A stretch of 64,000 bases of DNA, taken from NCBI GenBank assembly GCA_002600635.1, contig CP021371.1, positions 809,001 through 873,000 on the forward strand, in the 5' to 3' direction. Positions 44,729-55,393 of the stretch are shown in pieces. Each line of letters begins with the position of its first letter. The stretch's first letter is position 1. The notes under the pieces were generated by a model. That model saw only the letters and a list, made by a program, of their open reading frames with translations. It was not told the origin of the DNA and ran no database searches. Made by a program: the position numbers and the translations under genes. This DNA is from Rhizobium sp. ACO-34A. Lineage in GTDB: Bacteria > Pseudomonadota > Alphaproteobacteria > Rhizobiales > Rhizobiaceae.

Positions 44729-46384
44729 ATGGCAGTGGGGCAGGTTTCGCCGTCAGATCGGCCGGGAAACGCACAGGCAGGCAGCCTGCGTGACCGGCTG
44801 CGCTTTGCCGGCCTGGACGATGGCTTCTGCGATCTTCTCCGCCAGCACCGTCACGTGCTGGAACCCAGCCTCAAGCTGGGGCTTCGCGATCTTTTCCAGC
44901 GTCTTCAGACCTTTCCCGATGCTGCCCGCAATTTCACCAGCGAGCGCCATTTCGATCGCCTGCATGACCTGCTCGCCTCCCATTGGGAGGTGCTGACCGA
45001 CGCCCGTTTCGATGCGCTTTATGCCGAGCGGGTCAAGGTTCTGTCGGATACCGAGAGCCGCATGGGCCTCGATCCGCGCTGGCATGTTGCCGGCCATGGG
45101 GTGGTGCTGGAGCATCTGCTCGGCGCGGTGATTCAGGATCTGGCGGGCCGCAGCCTTCTTTCCACCGGTCGCAAGAAGAACCGCGAGATCGCCGATCTGG
45201 TCGGCGCCATCGTCCGGCTGGTGATGGTCGATGTCGAAATCGCGGTTTCGCTGCGGTTCAACGAGCTGCGCGTCAAGCATCACAAGGAACTCGCCGCGCA
45301 GCGCGAAAAGGATCGCGCCGTCTTCGAGGAGATCTTTACGCCGGTTGTCGATGCTCTTGCCGAGCGGGACCTGACGGTTCGTATTCCCGACGATGTGCCG
45401 CAAACGCATGCAGCTCTGGCCGGCCGGATGAATGCTGCGCTCGACCAGCTGCAGCAGGCCTTCCTGTCATCCGAGGAAAAGGCCCGTCTTGCCGAAACCT
45501 CGACCTCGGCATTCACGGCTGCGGCGGAAGATTTTGCCGGCCGCGCTGGAAACCAGTCCGAGGGGCTGAAGGATGCGGCCGATATCCTCGATACACTGAC
45601 GGCCGGGGTGCGCGAGAGCGCGGGAAAAACAAGGGCCGCGGAACAAAGCGTTGCCGCCACACGCCAGTCGGTCGAGGCGAGCGGCAATGTCGTGGGGCAG
45701 GCGATTTCTGCCATGTCGGACATTGAGGCTTCCGCCGAGCAGATCGGCCATATCATCGGGGCCATCGACGAGATCGCCTTCCAGACCAATCTTCTGGCGC
45801 TCAATGCCGGGATCGAGGCGGCGCGCGCGGGCGATAGTGGCCGGGGCTTTGCCGTGGTCGCGCAGGAAGTGCGTGCGCTCGCCCAGCGGTCGGCGGATGC
45901 CGCCCGGGAAATCAAGACCCTTGTCGCCACCACCAAGGCGCAGGTCGAGGCCGGCGTCGACATGGTCGCCCGCACCCAGGAAGCGATCGGCGGCATCGTC
46001 ACCCAGGTCGGCGGCATCAACGATGCCGTGTCGGATATTGCGAGGGAAAGTGCGGGCCAGGCGGCAGGGCTCGAAGCCGTGGCCGGTACCGTTGCAAACC
46101 TCGGTGCGCAAGCGGCGGAAAACGCCGAGCGCGCGCGCCAGTCGCACGAGGGTACCGACCGGCTGCACACGGTCATCCTCGAACTTGGCCGCACGATCCG
46201 CGAATTTCATATCGAACGACAGGGCAGGGCGCCGAAGGCCGCTCGCCCCTCGATCGAGATTAACACCGTGGCCGCACCCGTCCGTCCGGCGGAGCAGCCG
46301 TTGCCGCTTTCAGCGGCCCACGACGATTTCGCATTTAACGACGATTTAGGCTTCCATGTCGGGATCGCAGGGCTTGGAGGTTGA
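44729..46384 (+). CDS. icpA: Globin-coupled methyl-accepting chemotaxis protein (IcpA/McpE-like)
   Basis: A cytoplasmic chemoreceptor with no membrane span. ATG 44729 has AGGA 6 bases upstream (a longer reading from 44645 is possible), giving 551 residues. Residues about 20-180 form a protoglobin domain ([34 protein letters not shown]); a HAMP-like linker follows, and the signalling domain (about 240-500) has the MCP hairpin tip [20 protein letters not shown] and [20 protein letters not shown]. It signals to CheA through CheW and lies at the head of the che operon as in Sinorhizobium. The residue expected to be the heme-ligating proximal His appears to be Glu (ESRMGL instead of HxRIGL), so heme binding is doubtful. 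Confidence 0.9.
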   Translation: MAVGQVSPSDRPGNAQAGSLRDRLRFAGLDDGFCDLLRQHRHVLEPSLKLGLRDLFQRLQTFPDAARNFTSERHFDRLHDLLASHWEVLTDARFDALYAERVKVLSDTESRMGLDPRWHVAGHGVVLEHLLGAVIQDLAGRSLLSTGRKKNREIADLVGAIVRLVMVDVEIAVSLRFNELRVKHHKELAAQREKDRAVFEEIFTPVVDALAERDLTVRIPDDVPQTHAALAGRMNAALDQLQQAFLSSEEKARLAETSTSAFTAAAEDFAGRAGNQSEGLKDAADILDTLTAGVRESAGKTRAAEQSVAATRQSVEASGNVVGQAISAMSDIEASAEQIGHIIGAIDEIAFQTNLLALNAGIEAARAGDSGRGFAVVAQEVRALAQRSADAAREIKTLVATTKAQVEAGVDMVARTQEAIGGIVTQVGGINDAVSDIARESAGQAAGLEAVAGTVANLGAQAAENAERARQSHEGTDRLHTVILELGRTIREFHIERQGRAPKAARPSIEINTVAAPVRPAEQPLPLSAAHDDFAFNDDLGFHVGIAGLGG

Positions 46385-46520
46385 GGGGATTGTTTACCAC
46401 CTTCGGGTACACAAGGAATATCGGGCGGGCCATGCAACCTGAGGATCGGCGGAGGTACGGACCGCCGTGCAGCAGGCAGCGTTATGATGTCCAGGGGCTC
46501 GTGAGACAAGGAAAGAACTG

Positions 46521-46817
46521 ATGGCAAGCAAGAAAGGCGAACAGAAAAGTCTGACACTGTCCGCAGTGCTGGACCTGAATGAGGCTTCGAACCTTCGGGA
46601 AAACCTCATGTCCCTGCGCGGCAGCGGACTGGCGATCGATGCTTCGGGTGTCGAGCGTGTCGGTGCCCAGTGCGTGCAGATCCTCATGGCTGGTGCCAGC
46701 GCATGGGAAACGGACAAGAAGCCCTTCTCTTTCGTGAAGGTTTCAGATGCCTTCACCAAGACACTTCAACTGATTGGCGTGAACATTGATCATCTGCTCG
46801 CTAAGGAGAGCCGGTAA
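46521..46817 (+). CDS. cheS: STAS-domain chemotaxis protein CheS
   Basis: A 98-residue single STAS domain (LTLSAVLDLNEASNLRENLM, then GLAIDASGVERVGAQCVQIL). In S. meliloti the protein at this operon position, CheS, binds CheA and speeds dephosphorylation of the phosphate-sink regulator CheY1. AGGAAAG precedes the ATG. The stop overlaps the cheY1 start by one base. Confidence 0.85.
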   Translation: MASKKGEQKSLTLSAVLDLNEASNLRENLMSLRGSGLAIDASGVERVGAQCVQILMAGASAWETDKKPFSFVKVSDAFTKTLQLIGVNIDHLLAKESR

Positions 46818-47182
46818 TGAAGAAAAAAGTACTCACAGTGGATGACTCCAGAACCATCCGCAACATGCTGCTGGTGACCCTCAACAATGCCGGCTTCGAA
46901 ACCATTCAGGCCGAAGACGGCGTGGAAGGCCTCGAGGTCCTCGAGGAAGCCAATCCCGACGTGATCGTGACCGATATCAACATGCCGCGCCTCGATGGCT
47001 TCGGCTTTATCGAAGGCGTTCGTCGCAACGAAAAGTATCGCGCCGTTCCGATCCTGGTTCTCACCACGGAAAGCGATGCGGAGAAGAAGAACCGCGCTCG
47101 CCAGGCTGGCGCGACTGGCTGGATCGTCAAGCCTTTCGATCCGACCAAACTGATCGATGCCATCGAGCGTGTAACCGCCTAA
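46817..47182 (+). CDS. cheY1: Chemotaxis response regulator CheY1
   Basis: A 121-residue receiver domain with no output domain: KVLTVDDSRTIRN (acidic pair D9-D10), phospho-acceptor D53 in VTDINMPRLDG, and the conserved Lys in WIVKPFDPTKL. In rhizobia CheY1 acts as a phosphate sink that drains CheY2-P via CheA. It is translationally coupled to cheS. Confidence 0.95.
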   Translation: MKKKVLTVDDSRTIRNMLLVTLNNAGFETIQAEDGVEGLEVLEEANPDVIVTDINMPRLDGFGFIEGVRRNEKYRAVPILVLTTESDAEKKNRARQAGATGWIVKPFDPTKLIDAIERVTA

Positions 47183-47198
47183 GCCGGGATTTTCTCCT

Positions 47199-49472
47199 AT
47201 GGATATGAACGAAATCAAAGAGATCTTTTTCCAGGAATGCGAGGAACAGCTCGCGGAACTGGAATCCGGTCTTCTGAAAATGAATGACGGGGATCGTGAC
47301 CCGGAAACAGTCAATGCTGTGTTCCGTGCCGTTCACTCGATCAAGGGCGGCGCTGGTGCCTTCGGTCTCGACGACCTCGTGGCGTTTGCGCATGTCTTTG
47401 AAACGACTCTTGATTGCGTTCGCTCCAACAAGCTGGACCCCGGTCCGGAAGTCATGAAGGTGATGCTGAAGTCGGCCGACGTACTGGCTGACCTCACCAA
47501 CGCCGCCCGGGACGGTGGCAGCGTCGATGCCGCCCGTTCGAGCGGCCTTGTCAAGGAACTGGAAGCTCTTGCGAACGGCGAAGTGCCGGTTGCGGCGGCT
47601 CCGGTGGCTGCAGCCCCCAAGCCTGCGGCCAAGGCTCCCGCAAAGGCAGCGGCGCCGGCTGCTCCCACCGACGACAGCGGTTTCCAGCCGATCCCCTTCA
47701 CCTTCGATGGTTTCGGTGAAGACGGAGAGCCGACGATCGAGGCCTCGACCTTCGACGTGACCTTCAAGCCGCGTCGCGAGCTCTATGCCAAGGGCAATGA
47801 AGCCGCCCTGCTGTTGCGTGATCTTTCCCGCATCGGCGAGATGAGCATTTTCTGTAACATGGAAGACCTGCCGTCACTCGACGACATAGATCCGGAAGCG
47901 GCTTATTTCACCTGGAAGATCCAGATCAAGACGGAGAAGGGCGAAGAAGGCATCCGCCAGGTCTTCGAGTTTGCCGAATGGGATTGCGATCTCGAGGTCA
48001 AGCTGCACGAGACCGATACGGGCGCTGCCGCTGGTGAAGAACCGCCCATGGTGCCGGTTCCCTTCGATCTCTCCATTCTCGACGATACCGACGAAGCGCA
48101 TGAGGATACCGAAGAGCATCACGTCGATGCAACGGTTTCCGCTGCCGTCGAAGCTGCCGAGACCGCAAGCAACGTGATGAAGCTTGCAGCCGACAGCGCC
48201 AAGGTCGAAAAGAAGGAAACGCCGGCTGCCGCCGCGGCTGCAGCTGCCGCCGCGCAGAACAATGCAGCGGCAGGCCAGACCATCCGCGTCGATCTTGACC
48301 GCGTCGACCGCCTGATCAACCTCGTCGGCGAGCTCGTCATCAACCAGGCGATGCTTTCCCAGAGCGTCATCGAGAACGACAACAACGGTGCCTCGTCCAT
48401 CAACATGGGCCTCGAAGAGCTGCAGCAGCTCACCCGCGAGATCCAGGACTCGGTCATGGCGATCCGTGCGCAGCCGGTGAAGCCGGTCTTCCAGCGCATG
48501 TCGCGTATCGTTCGCGAAGTCGCCGACATGGTTGGCAAGACGATCCGCCTCGTCACCGAGGGTGAAAACACCGAAGTGGACAAGACGGTTATCGACAAGC
48601 TCGCCGAGCCGCTGACGCACATGATCCGCAATGCCGTCGACCACGGTATCGAAACGCCCGAAAAACGCATGGCCGCCGGCAAGAACCCGGAAGGCACGGT
48701 CAAGCTGACCGCAAAGCATCGCTCCGGCCGTATCGTCATCGAACTGGTGGACGACGGTGCCGGCATCAACCGCGAACGCGTTCGCCAGAAGGCCATCGAC
48801 AACGACCTGATCGCCGCCGATGCCAACCTGACGGATGAGGAAATCGACAACCTGATCTTCATGCCGGGCTTCTCCACGGCGGACAAGATTTCCGACATCT
48901 CCGGCCGCGGCGTCGGCATGGACGTCGTGAAGCGCTCGATCCAGGCACTTGGCGGTCGCATCTCGATCAGCTCCCGTCCGGGCCATGGCTCGACCTTCAC
49001 CATGAGCCTGCCGCTGACGCTCGCCGTTCTCGACGGCATGGTCGTGACGGTTGCCGGCCAGACGCTGGTCGTCCCGCTGACCGCAATCGTCGAAACGCTG
49101 CAGCCGGAAGCACAGAACATCCATTCCTTCGGGTCCAACCAGCGGCTGATCTCGATCCGCAACTCGTTCTGCCCGCTGGTCGATGTCGGCCGGATCCTGA
49201 ACTTCCGTGCGACTCAGGCCAACCCGATCGAAGGTGTGGCTCTGCTGGTCGAATCCGAAGGCGGTGGCCAGCGCGCCCTCATGGTCGATGCCATTCAGGG
49301 TCAGCGCCAGGTGGTCATCAAGAGCCTGGAAGCGAACTACACCCACGTTCCCGGCATCGCTGCTGCGACGATCCTCGGCGATGGGCGTGTCGCGCTCATT
49401 CTCGATGTCGATGCGGTGGTTGCGGCCTCGCGTGGCCAGTCGTTGAAGCAGGAAATGTCGTTGGCGGTCTGA
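47199..49472 (+). CDS. cheA: Chemotaxis histidine kinase CheA
   Basis: A 757-residue kinase. Domains in order: HPt (1-105) with phospho-acceptor H46 in FRAVHSIKGGAGAF; an Ala/Pro linker (about 128-155); the P2 CheY-binding region (about 165-290); a second Ala-rich linker (about 310-355); dimerisation P3 (IRVDLDRVDRLINLVGELVI); ATPase P4 (HMIRNAVDHGIETPEKR, DISGRGVGMDVVKRSIQALG); and a C-terminal CheW-like P5 domain. It receives receptor signals and phosphorylates CheY1, CheY2 and CheB. It lies 17 bases after cheY1. Confidence 0.97.
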   Translation: MDMNEIKEIFFQECEEQLAELESGLLKMNDGDRDPETVNAVFRAVHSIKGGAGAFGLDDLVAFAHVFETTLDCVRSNKLDPGPEVMKVMLKSADVLADLTNAARDGGSVDAARSSGLVKELEALANGEVPVAAAPVAAAPKPAAKAPAKAAAPAAPTDDSGFQPIPFTFDGFGEDGEPTIEASTFDVTFKPRRELYAKGNEAALLLRDLSRIGEMSIFCNMEDLPSLDDIDPEAAYFTWKIQIKTEKGEEGIRQVFEFAEWDCDLEVKLHETDTGAAAGEEPPMVPVPFDLSILDDTDEAHEDTEEHHVDATVSAAVEAAETASNVMKLAADSAKVEKKETPAAAAAAAAAAQNNAAAGQTIRVDLDRVDRLINLVGELVINQAMLSQSVIENDNNGASSINMGLEELQQLTREIQDSVMAIRAQPVKPVFQRMSRIVREVADMVGKTIRLVTEGENTEVDKTVIDKLAEPLTHMIRNAVDHGIETPEKRMAAGKNPEGTVKLTAKHRSGRIVIELVDDGAGINRERVRQKAIDNDLIAADANLTDEEIDNLIFMPGFSTADKISDISGRGVGMDVVKRSIQALGGRISISSRPGHGSTFTMSLPLTLAVLDGMVVTVAGQTLVVPLTAIVETLQPEAQNIHSFGSNQRLISIRNSFCPLVDVGRILNFRATQANPIEGVALLVESEGGGQRALMVDAIQGQRQVVIKSLEANYTHVPGIAAATILGDGRVALILDVDAVVAASRGQSLKQEMSLAV

Positions 49473-49504
49473 GGACGGTAAAGAGTTAGTATCAGGGTAG
49501 CGTC

Positions 49505-49972
49505 ATGTCGTATGCGGCAAAAAACTTGGTCCAGGGGAACCGGGAGCTCATCGCCTTCCGGATCGGTGATCAGGAATTCTGCGTGAGCATCATGTCGGTG
49601 CGCGAGATTCGCGGCTGGACGCCTGCGACACCGCTACCCCATACGCCGTCCTACATGATGGGCGTCATCAACCTGCGCGGTGCCGTCCTGCCGATCATGG
49701 ACCTGTCGAGCCGACTGGGCATGAAGCCGGTGGAACCGACAGCTCGCCATGTGATTATCGTCGCCCAGGTGCATTCCAAGGTGGTTGGTCTTCTGGTCGA
49801 TGCCGTATCCGATATCCTGACCGTCACCGACGAGCAGATCCAGCCGACGCCGGAGATCTCCTCCGACCTCGAAAAGCAATATGCCCGGGGCATCCTGGCG
49901 ATCGACAAGCGCATGATCTGTCTGGTCGAACTCGGTGCCCTCATCGTTGACACTGAAAGCGAGGCTGCATGA
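49505..49972 (+). CDS. cheW: Chemotaxis coupling protein CheW
   Basis: A 155-residue CheW domain: ELIAFRIGDQEFCVSIMSVR, then REIRGWTPATPLPHTPSYMM, MGVINLRGAVLPIMDLSSRL and GLLVDAVSDILTVTDEQIQP. It links chemoreceptors to CheA. The stop overlaps the cheR start by 4 bases. Confidence 0.96.
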   Translation: MSYAAKNLVQGNRELIAFRIGDQEFCVSIMSVREIRGWTPATPLPHTPSYMMGVINLRGAVLPIMDLSSRLGMKPVEPTARHVIIVAQVHSKVVGLLVDAVSDILTVTDEQIQPTPEISSDLEKQYARGILAIDKRMICLVELGALIVDTESEAA

Positions 49973-50874
49973 CGGTTGCCATCGGTACTTCCGCCCGTCT
50001 CTCGGACGACGAGGTACTCGCCAGCGGCGAATATCCGCTGACCCGGCGGGACCTGAACGAGATCGCCGCGATGATCTATTCGGATGCGGGGATTTCGCTC
50101 AACGACTCCAAGGCGTCGCTCGTCTATTCGCGCCTGTCGAAGCATATCCGCAATCTCGGCCTTTCGGGGTTCCGGGCCTATTGCAATCTCGTTGCGTCAC
50201 CGGAAGGTGCTGCCGAGCGCCGTGAGATGCTGTCGCATCTGACGACGAATTTCACGCGTTTCTTCCGTGAGAACCATCACTTCGACCATCTGCGCACCGA
50301 TGTGCTGCCGGAGCTGATCAATCGCGCCAGGGCCGGCGGCCGTGTCCGTATCTGGTCGGCTGCCTGCTCCGACGGGCAGGAGCCGTATTCGATCGCGCTG
50401 ACGGTTCTGTCGCTGCTGCCGAATGCGGCGGACTACGATTTCAAGATCCTTGCGACCGATATCGATCCCAAGATCCTCGCGCTTGCCAAGGCCGGCTGCT
50501 ACGACGAGACGGCTCTGGAGACGGTTGGCCCGGCCATGCGCAAGCAGTGGTTCCGCGAGGTCGACGTCAATGGCCGCCGGAAGTTCCAGATCGATGACCG
50601 CGTCAAGCGCCTCATAACCTTCAACGAGCTGAACCTCATGTCGCAATGGCCGTTCAAGGGCCAGTTCGACGTGATCTTCTGCCGTAACGTGGTGATCTAT
50701 TTCGACGAACCCACCCAGATGCGCATCTGGACCCGCTTCGCCGGCCTGCTGCCGGAAGGTGGCCACCTCTATATCGGTCATTCCGAGCGGGTGTCGGGAG
50801 AGGCGAAGAACAACTTCGACAATATCGGCATCACAACCTATCGCTACACAGGCAAGCCAGGAGGGCGCAAGTGA
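49969..50874 (+). CDS. cheR: Chemoreceptor methyltransferase CheR
   Basis: A 301-residue SAM-dependent enzyme that methylates receptor glutamates. The N-terminal helical domain (about 25-95) contains [16 protein letters not shown] CheR signatures; the SAM-binding site is [20 protein letters not shown] (about 124-143), with [12 protein letters not shown] and [14 protein letters not shown] following. No C-terminal NWETF-binding extension. Co-translated with cheW and cheB. Confidence 0.96.
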   Translation: MTVAIGTSARLSDDEVLASGEYPLTRRDLNEIAAMIYSDAGISLNDSKASLVYSRLSKHIRNLGLSGFRAYCNLVASPEGAAERREMLSHLTTNFTRFFRENHHFDHLRTDVLPELINRARAGGRVRIWSAACSDGQEPYSIALTVLSLLPNAADYDFKILATDIDPKILALAKAGCYDETALETVGPAMRKQWFREVDVNGRRKFQIDDRVKRLITFNELNLMSQWPFKGQFDVIFCRNVVIYFDEPTQMRIWTRFAGLLPEGGHLYIGHSERVSGEAKNNFDNIGITTYRYTGKPGGRK

Positions 50875-51920
50875 TGGGCAATCCGGCAAGGGTCCTCGTC
50901 GTTGATGACAGCCCGACTATGCGTGGTCTGATTACCGCTGTCCTGAACTCCGATCCGGAGGTCGACGTCGTCGGTCAGGCCGGCGATGCCATGGAGGCGC
51001 GCGCCGCCATCAAGCAGCTCAATCCCGATGTCGTTACCCTCGACATCGAGATGCCGAACATGAATGGTCTCGAATTCCTCGACAAGATCATGAAGCTCCG
51101 GCCGATGCCGGTCATCATGGTCTCGACCATGACGCACCGCGGTGCCGAGGCGACGTTGGCGGCGCTCGAGATCGGTGCCTTCGATTGCGTGGGCAAGCCC
51201 GGTCCCGGTGAGCCACGCCCGTTTGGCGATCTCGCCGACAAGGTGAAGGCAGCCGCCCGTTCCGGTCTCCGCTATGCCCGTGGAGCAGCACCAGCGCCCG
51301 TCGCCCCAAGCCCCGCGACCGATTTCCGCGTGGGTCGCAAGATCGTGGCGATCGGGTCCTCGACCGGTGGTGTCGAGGCGCTGATCACCGTGCTTCAGAA
51401 ATTTCCGCGCAATTGCCCGCCGACGGTCATCACCCAGCACATGCCGCCGACGTTTACGAAAAGTTTTGCCGAACGCCTTAATCGTCTCTGCGCGCCCGTG
51501 GTGGAGGAGGCGACGGATGGGGCAAGGCTCGAAATCGGAAAGATCTATCTGGCGCCAGGCGGCGACCGCCATCTGCAGGTGGTGAACGCCTCGGCCCCGA
51601 GCTGCCGGCTGCTCGAACGTCCGCCGGTCAATGGACATCGCCCGTCTGTCGACGTGCTCTTTGATTCGGTTGCCGAGCTGGCGGGCCGAAATGCGGTCGG
51701 GGTTATCCTGACCGGGATGGGGCGCGACGGCGCTTCCGGTCTGCTGAAGATGCGCCACGCCGGTGCGCGCACGCTCGGTCAGAACGAGAAGACCTGCGTG
51801 GTCTACGGGATGCCCCGCGTCGCCCATGAGTTGGGCGCCGTCGAACAGCAATTGCCCCTTGGTTCCATTGGGGAGGAAATCCTCAAACTAACTGCCGCTC
51901 GAAAAGAAGGTATCGAATAA
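50874..51920 (+). CDS. cheB: Protein-glutamate methylesterase/response regulator CheB
   Basis: A 348-residue protein. N-terminal receiver with [10 protein letters not shown] and acceptor D57 in [12 protein letters not shown]; a linker (about 130-155); and the methylesterase domain with catalytic Ser in [11 protein letters not shown], His in TQHMPPTF and Asp in [12 protein letters not shown]. It demethylates and deamidates receptors for adaptation. ATG 50874 overlaps the cheR stop (TGATG). The one-base overlap with cheY2 shows coupling. Confidence 0.96.
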   Translation: MGNPARVLVVDDSPTMRGLITAVLNSDPEVDVVGQAGDAMEARAAIKQLNPDVVTLDIEMPNMNGLEFLDKIMKLRPMPVIMVSTMTHRGAEATLAALEIGAFDCVGKPGPGEPRPFGDLADKVKAAARSGLRYARGAAPAPVAPSPATDFRVGRKIVAIGSSTGGVEALITVLQKFPRNCPPTVITQHMPPTFTKSFAERLNRLCAPVVEEATDGARLEIGKIYLAPGGDRHLQVVNASAPSCRLLERPPVNGHRPSVDVLFDSVAELAGRNAVGVILTGMGRDGASGLLKMRHAGARTLGQNEKTCVVYGMPRVAHELGAVEQQLPLGSIGEEILKLTAARKEGIE

Positions 51921-52309
51921 TGTCTCTAGCCGAAAAGATAAAAGTCCTGATCGTCGATGACCAGGTGACCAGTCGCCTGCTGCTCAGCGATGCGCTCACC
52001 CAGCTCGGTTTCAAGCAGATCACTGCAGCCGGTGACGGCGAGCAGGGCATGAAGATCATGGAGCAGCAGCCCCATCATCTCGTCATCTCCGACTTCAACA
52101 TGCCGAAGATGGATGGTCTGAACTTCCTCCAGGCCGTGCGCACGAACCCGACCACCAAGAAGGCCGCCTTCATCATTCTCACTGCGCAGGGCGACCGCGC
52201 GCTGGTGCAGAAGGCGGCCCAGCTTGGTGCGAACAACGTGCTCGCCAAGCCGTTCACCATCGAGAAGATGAAAGCCGCGATCGAAGCGGTATTCGGAGCA
52301 TTGAAATGA
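51920..52309 (+). CDS. cheY2: Chemotaxis response regulator CheY2
   Basis: A 129-residue receiver: [15 protein letters not shown] (D13-D14), phospho-acceptor D58 in [12 protein letters not shown], and Lys in [11 protein letters not shown]. CheY2-P is the regulator that slows the flagellar motor in rhizobia. Coupled to cheB upstream and cheD downstream (4-base overlap). Confidence 0.95.
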   Translation: MSLAEKIKVLIVDDQVTSRLLLSDALTQLGFKQITAAGDGEQGMKIMEQQPHHLVISDFNMPKMDGLNFLQAVRTNPTTKKAAFIILTAQGDRALVQKAAQLGANNVLAKPFTIEKMKAAIEAVFGALK

Positions 52310-52860
52310 TCGACGACAGTGCAGGCAAGCGCGTGCATATTATTCAGGGCGAATACAAGGTCATCAATGACCCTAACGTCGTCCTGACGACCATTCTTGG
52401 GTCGTGCGTCGCTGCCTGCCTGCGCGATCCCGTGGCCGGCGTAGGAGGAATGAATCATTTCCTGCTGCCGGGCTCGGCAACCCCGGGAGCGGGGAGCGGT
52501 GATGCGACGCGTTACGGCGTCCATCTCATGGAGCTCCTGATCAACGGTCTGCTGAAGCAGGGCGCGCGCCGCGATCGTCTCGAAGCCAAGGTTTTCGGCG
52601 GCGCCAAGACGATCGCCACGTTCTCCAACGTGGGCGAGCAGAACGCTGCATTCGCCATGCAGTTCCTGAGGGATGAAGGCATCAAGGTGGTCGGCTCGTC
52701 GACGGGCGGCGAGCATGGCCGCAAACTGGAATTCTGGCCGGTCAGCGGTCGGGCAAGGCAGTATCCGCTCACGGGTGCAGAAACGCAGAAGACGGTGGCT
52801 CTCGAGCAGCGCCCCATTCCCGCTTCGAAGCCGGTGGAAAGCTCAATCGAATTTTTCTAA
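52306..52860 (+). CDS. cheD: Chemoreceptor glutamine deamidase CheD
   Basis: A 184-residue enzyme with catalytic Cys in [16 protein letters not shown] and the paired His in [11 protein letters not shown], followed by [20 protein letters not shown] and KVFGGAKTI, all CheD signatures. It converts receptor glutamine to glutamate. Overlaps cheY2 by 4 bases. Confidence 0.95.
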   Translation: MIDDSAGKRVHIIQGEYKVINDPNVVLTTILGSCVAACLRDPVAGVGGMNHFLLPGSATPGAGSGDATRYGVHLMELLINGLLKQGARRDRLEAKVFGGAKTIATFSNVGEQNAAFAMQFLRDEGIKVVGSSTGGEHGRKLEFWPVSGRARQYPLTGAETQKTVALEQRPIPASKPVESSIEFF

Positions 52861-52874
52861 GTACTGGAAATCGG

Positions 52875-53261
52875 ATGCTAAACGAAGACAAAGCGGATAT
52901 CGCGACCGAAGAAGCCTTGCCCGAGATCCTGATGAGGGTCGTTTCGGAGCTCCACGATGTTGCCTATCTGATCGAACGCATCGAGCCGCAGTTGCTGGAG
53001 CTTGGCGGTGCGAAGGTTCTCGAATCGCCCGATAGCCTCAAGGTGCTGCAGGGCATCGACCTGGTGGTGCAGAAGACCCGCGGGCTTGCCGAATTCATCG
53101 ACACCATCACCGGTTCCATTCCGGCCGACTGGATGGTCGACATGAGCACCGCGCTGAGCCTCGTCAAACTTGCCGACATGCAGAAGGCGCTCGGTGCCGG
53201 CCTGCGTCATGGCCACTCCCAGCCCATCGGCAAGGCTGCCGGAGATTTCGACTTCTTTTGA
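52875..53261 (+). CDS. cheT: Chemotaxis protein CheT
   Basis: A 128-residue mainly helical protein (LPEILMRVVSELHDVAYLIE, LKVLQGIDLVVQKTRGLAEF) ending in AAGDFDFF. It occupies the position of cheT (formerly orf10) at the end of the S. meliloti che cluster, 14 bases after cheD. The C-terminal FDFF recalls the short docking tails of CheZ-like proteins, but function is only partly known. Confidence 0.85.
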   Translation: MLNEDKADIATEEALPEILMRVVSELHDVAYLIERIEPQLLELGGAKVLESPDSLKVLQGIDLVVQKTRGLAEFIDTITGSIPADWMVDMSTALSLVKLADMQKALGAGLRHGHSQPIGKAAGDFDFF

Positions 53262-53417
53262 TCCGATTTCGCATTGATTGCTCCGCCGATGCGGAGCAAT
53301 CCCCCGAAATGGTGTTTGCGTTTCTTCAAGCCACGAAACGTTCGCACAAGTTTCGATTTCTATTATCGCACCAAGGCAAAAGCCCGCAAACCTTTCTTGT
53401 TGATGGTGCGAGACAGA

Positions 53418-55100
53418 ATGAATCTGTTAAATCAATTACTTCAGATGTTTAAGAATCTGGCGTCGCTGGGGCAAACCAAGCTCCTTGCAATGGCTGGCGT
53501 CGCCATCGTTTCCTTCGCGCTCATCATATCGGCAGCAATTTTCGTCAATAAGCCTGCCTACGAGACCCTTTATGTCGGGTTGGAGCCTACGGATCTCAAT
53601 CAGGTCAGTATCGCGCTCGCCGAATCAGGCATCGATTTCGAGACCGGTACGGATGGCAAGAGTGTAAGGGTCCCGGCTGGCATGACCAGCAAGGCCCGTC
53701 TGCTGCTCGCCGAGCGCGGACTGCCGAACAGCGCCAATGCCGGCTATGAATTGTTCGACAATGTCGGTTCGCTCGGCCTGACCTCCTTCATGCAGGAAGT
53801 GACCCGCGTGCGCGCCCTTGAAGGTGAAATCGCCCGGACCATCCAGCAGATCAACGGCATTGCGGCCGCTCGCGTTCACATCGTTCTTCCGGATGTCGGC
53901 AATTTCCGCCGCGGTGAACAGAAGCCGACGGCTTCCGTCATGATTCGAGCGGGCAGCGAAACCGGACGGAAGGCAGCTTCCTCCATCCGCCACATGGTCG
54001 CATCCGCTGTCCCCGGCCTCGATGTCGAGGACGTCACCATTCTGGATTCAACCGGCCAGCTTCTCGCCTCCGGCGATGAGAACGGCGGCCCGGCAAACCG
54101 TTCGCTCGGTGTCGTGCAGTCCGTGCAACAGGAAATCGAATCGAACATCGACAAGGCCCTTGCTCCCTTCCTGGGCATGGACAACTTCCGCTCCAGCGTG
54201 ACGGCCCAGCTCAACACGGATACCCAGCAGATCCAGGAAACCGTCTACGATCCGGAATCGCGTGTCGAACGTTCGGTTCGGGTCACGAAGGAAGCCCAGA
54301 AGTCGCAGTCGCGTGCTCAGGATACTGCCGCAACCGTCGAACAGAACGTTCCGCAGAGCGCGCCTGAAGGCGGCGTAGGTGGTCCGGAATCGTCTGACGA
54401 AGCGAACAAGAAGGAAGAGCAGACCAACTACGAGATCAACAGCAAGACCATCGCGACCGTCAGGAACAGCTACACGGTCGAGAAGCTCTCCGTTGCCGTC
54501 GTGGTCAACAAGGGCCGGATTGCAAAGATGGTCGGCGAACCCGTCGATCAGGCCAAGATCGATGCCTATCTTGCCGAGATGCAGAAGATCGTCTCCTCTG
54601 CCGCAGGTCTCAGCAGCGATCGCGGCGACGTCGTGACGCTGACGGCGATGGACTTCCTCGAGAACCAGCTGCTCGAGGAGGCTGCGTCCGGCCCCGGCGT
54701 CATGGATATGCTGAGCCGCAACCTCGGCGGCATCATCAACTCCCTCGCCTTCGTCGCAGTCGCCTTCCTGATCGTCTGGATGGGTATCCGTCCTATGGTT
54801 CGCACGGCAAACGGCGGTGCAGCTGCCATCGCCGGCGGCTCGGAGCAGGCGGCAGGTCTCGAACTGCCCGACTTCTCCCCCGCGCTGGGTGGCACGGGCG
54901 GTGCTCTCATGGATGGCTTCGGTTCGGATTTCGGTTTCGACTCCACCGACGACCTGCTCACCATGGAGGAAGATCCGAATGGCGGCTTCAACCGTCGCGT
55001 CAAGGAAGGTCCGGAGCGGCGCCTGTCCCGCATGGTGGAAATCAGCGAAGAGCGAGCCGCCAAGATCCTGCGCAAATGGGCCGTCGACAAGGCCGCCTGA
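53418..55100 (+). CDS. fliF: Flagellar MS-ring protein FliF
   Basis: A 560-residue inner-membrane ring protein. ATG 53418 (MNLLNQLLQMFKNLASLGQT) is the usual rhizobial N-terminus; in-frame ATGs at 53403 and 53274 would add atypical residues. TM1 at about 20-42 (LLAMAGVAIVSFALIISAAI), the YscJ/FliF domain (AYETLYVGLEPTDLNQVSIA, ARVHIVLPDVGNFRRGEQKP), a disordered Glu/Ser-rich segment (about 300-345), TM2 near 440-460, and the cytoplasmic FliG-binding tail (ERAAKILRKWAVDKAA). It is the last gene of the che operon before a terminator. Confidence 0.95.
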   Translation: MNLLNQLLQMFKNLASLGQTKLLAMAGVAIVSFALIISAAIFVNKPAYETLYVGLEPTDLNQVSIALAESGIDFETGTDGKSVRVPAGMTSKARLLLAERGLPNSANAGYELFDNVGSLGLTSFMQEVTRVRALEGEIARTIQQINGIAAARVHIVLPDVGNFRRGEQKPTASVMIRAGSETGRKAASSIRHMVASAVPGLDVEDVTILDSTGQLLASGDENGGPANRSLGVVQSVQQEIESNIDKALAPFLGMDNFRSSVTAQLNTDTQQIQETVYDPESRVERSVRVTKEAQKSQSRAQDTAATVEQNVPQSAPEGGVGGPESSDEANKKEEQTNYEINSKTIATVRNSYTVEKLSVAVVVNKGRIAKMVGEPVDQAKIDAYLAEMQKIVSSAAGLSSDRGDVVTLTAMDFLENQLLEEAASGPGVMDMLSRNLGGIINSLAFVAVAFLIVWMGIRPMVRTANGGAAAIAGGSEQAAGLELPDFSPALGGTGGALMDGFGSDFGFDSTDDLLTMEEDPNGGFNRRVKEGPERRLSRMVEISEERAAKILRKWAVDKAA

Positions 55101-55124
55101 CAGGAAAGATGAATTCGATCATGG

Positions 55125-55152
55125 AACGCGCCGGTCTCCCCGGCGCGTTTTT
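55125..55152 (+). terminator. Rho-independent terminator after fliF
   Basis: AACGCGCCGG (55125-55134) pairs perfectly with CCGGCGCGTT (55140-55149), followed by a T run to 55152. It closes the icpA-to-fliF operon 24 bases after the fliF stop. Confidence 0.9.
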
Positions 55153-55393
55153 CGTTGAACGTGACGCCAGGCATCGTCATGACGCGTTTCGCAGACAGCA
55201 CGGGCCACATTTGGCCGCAAATTCGGAAGTTGGGGACTCCCCTGTTCCGGGATGTGATCTTTGGCTCTTTATCTTTTAAAATGCCTATGATTCGTTAGCA
55301 GGAGAGGGCGGTGCGATCTGGCTGTCGAGGCTGGAAACCGGAAGTCCGCCAAGCTTTCCCATTGTGGAATCGTCCTTGCGAGGGGCCAATAAA

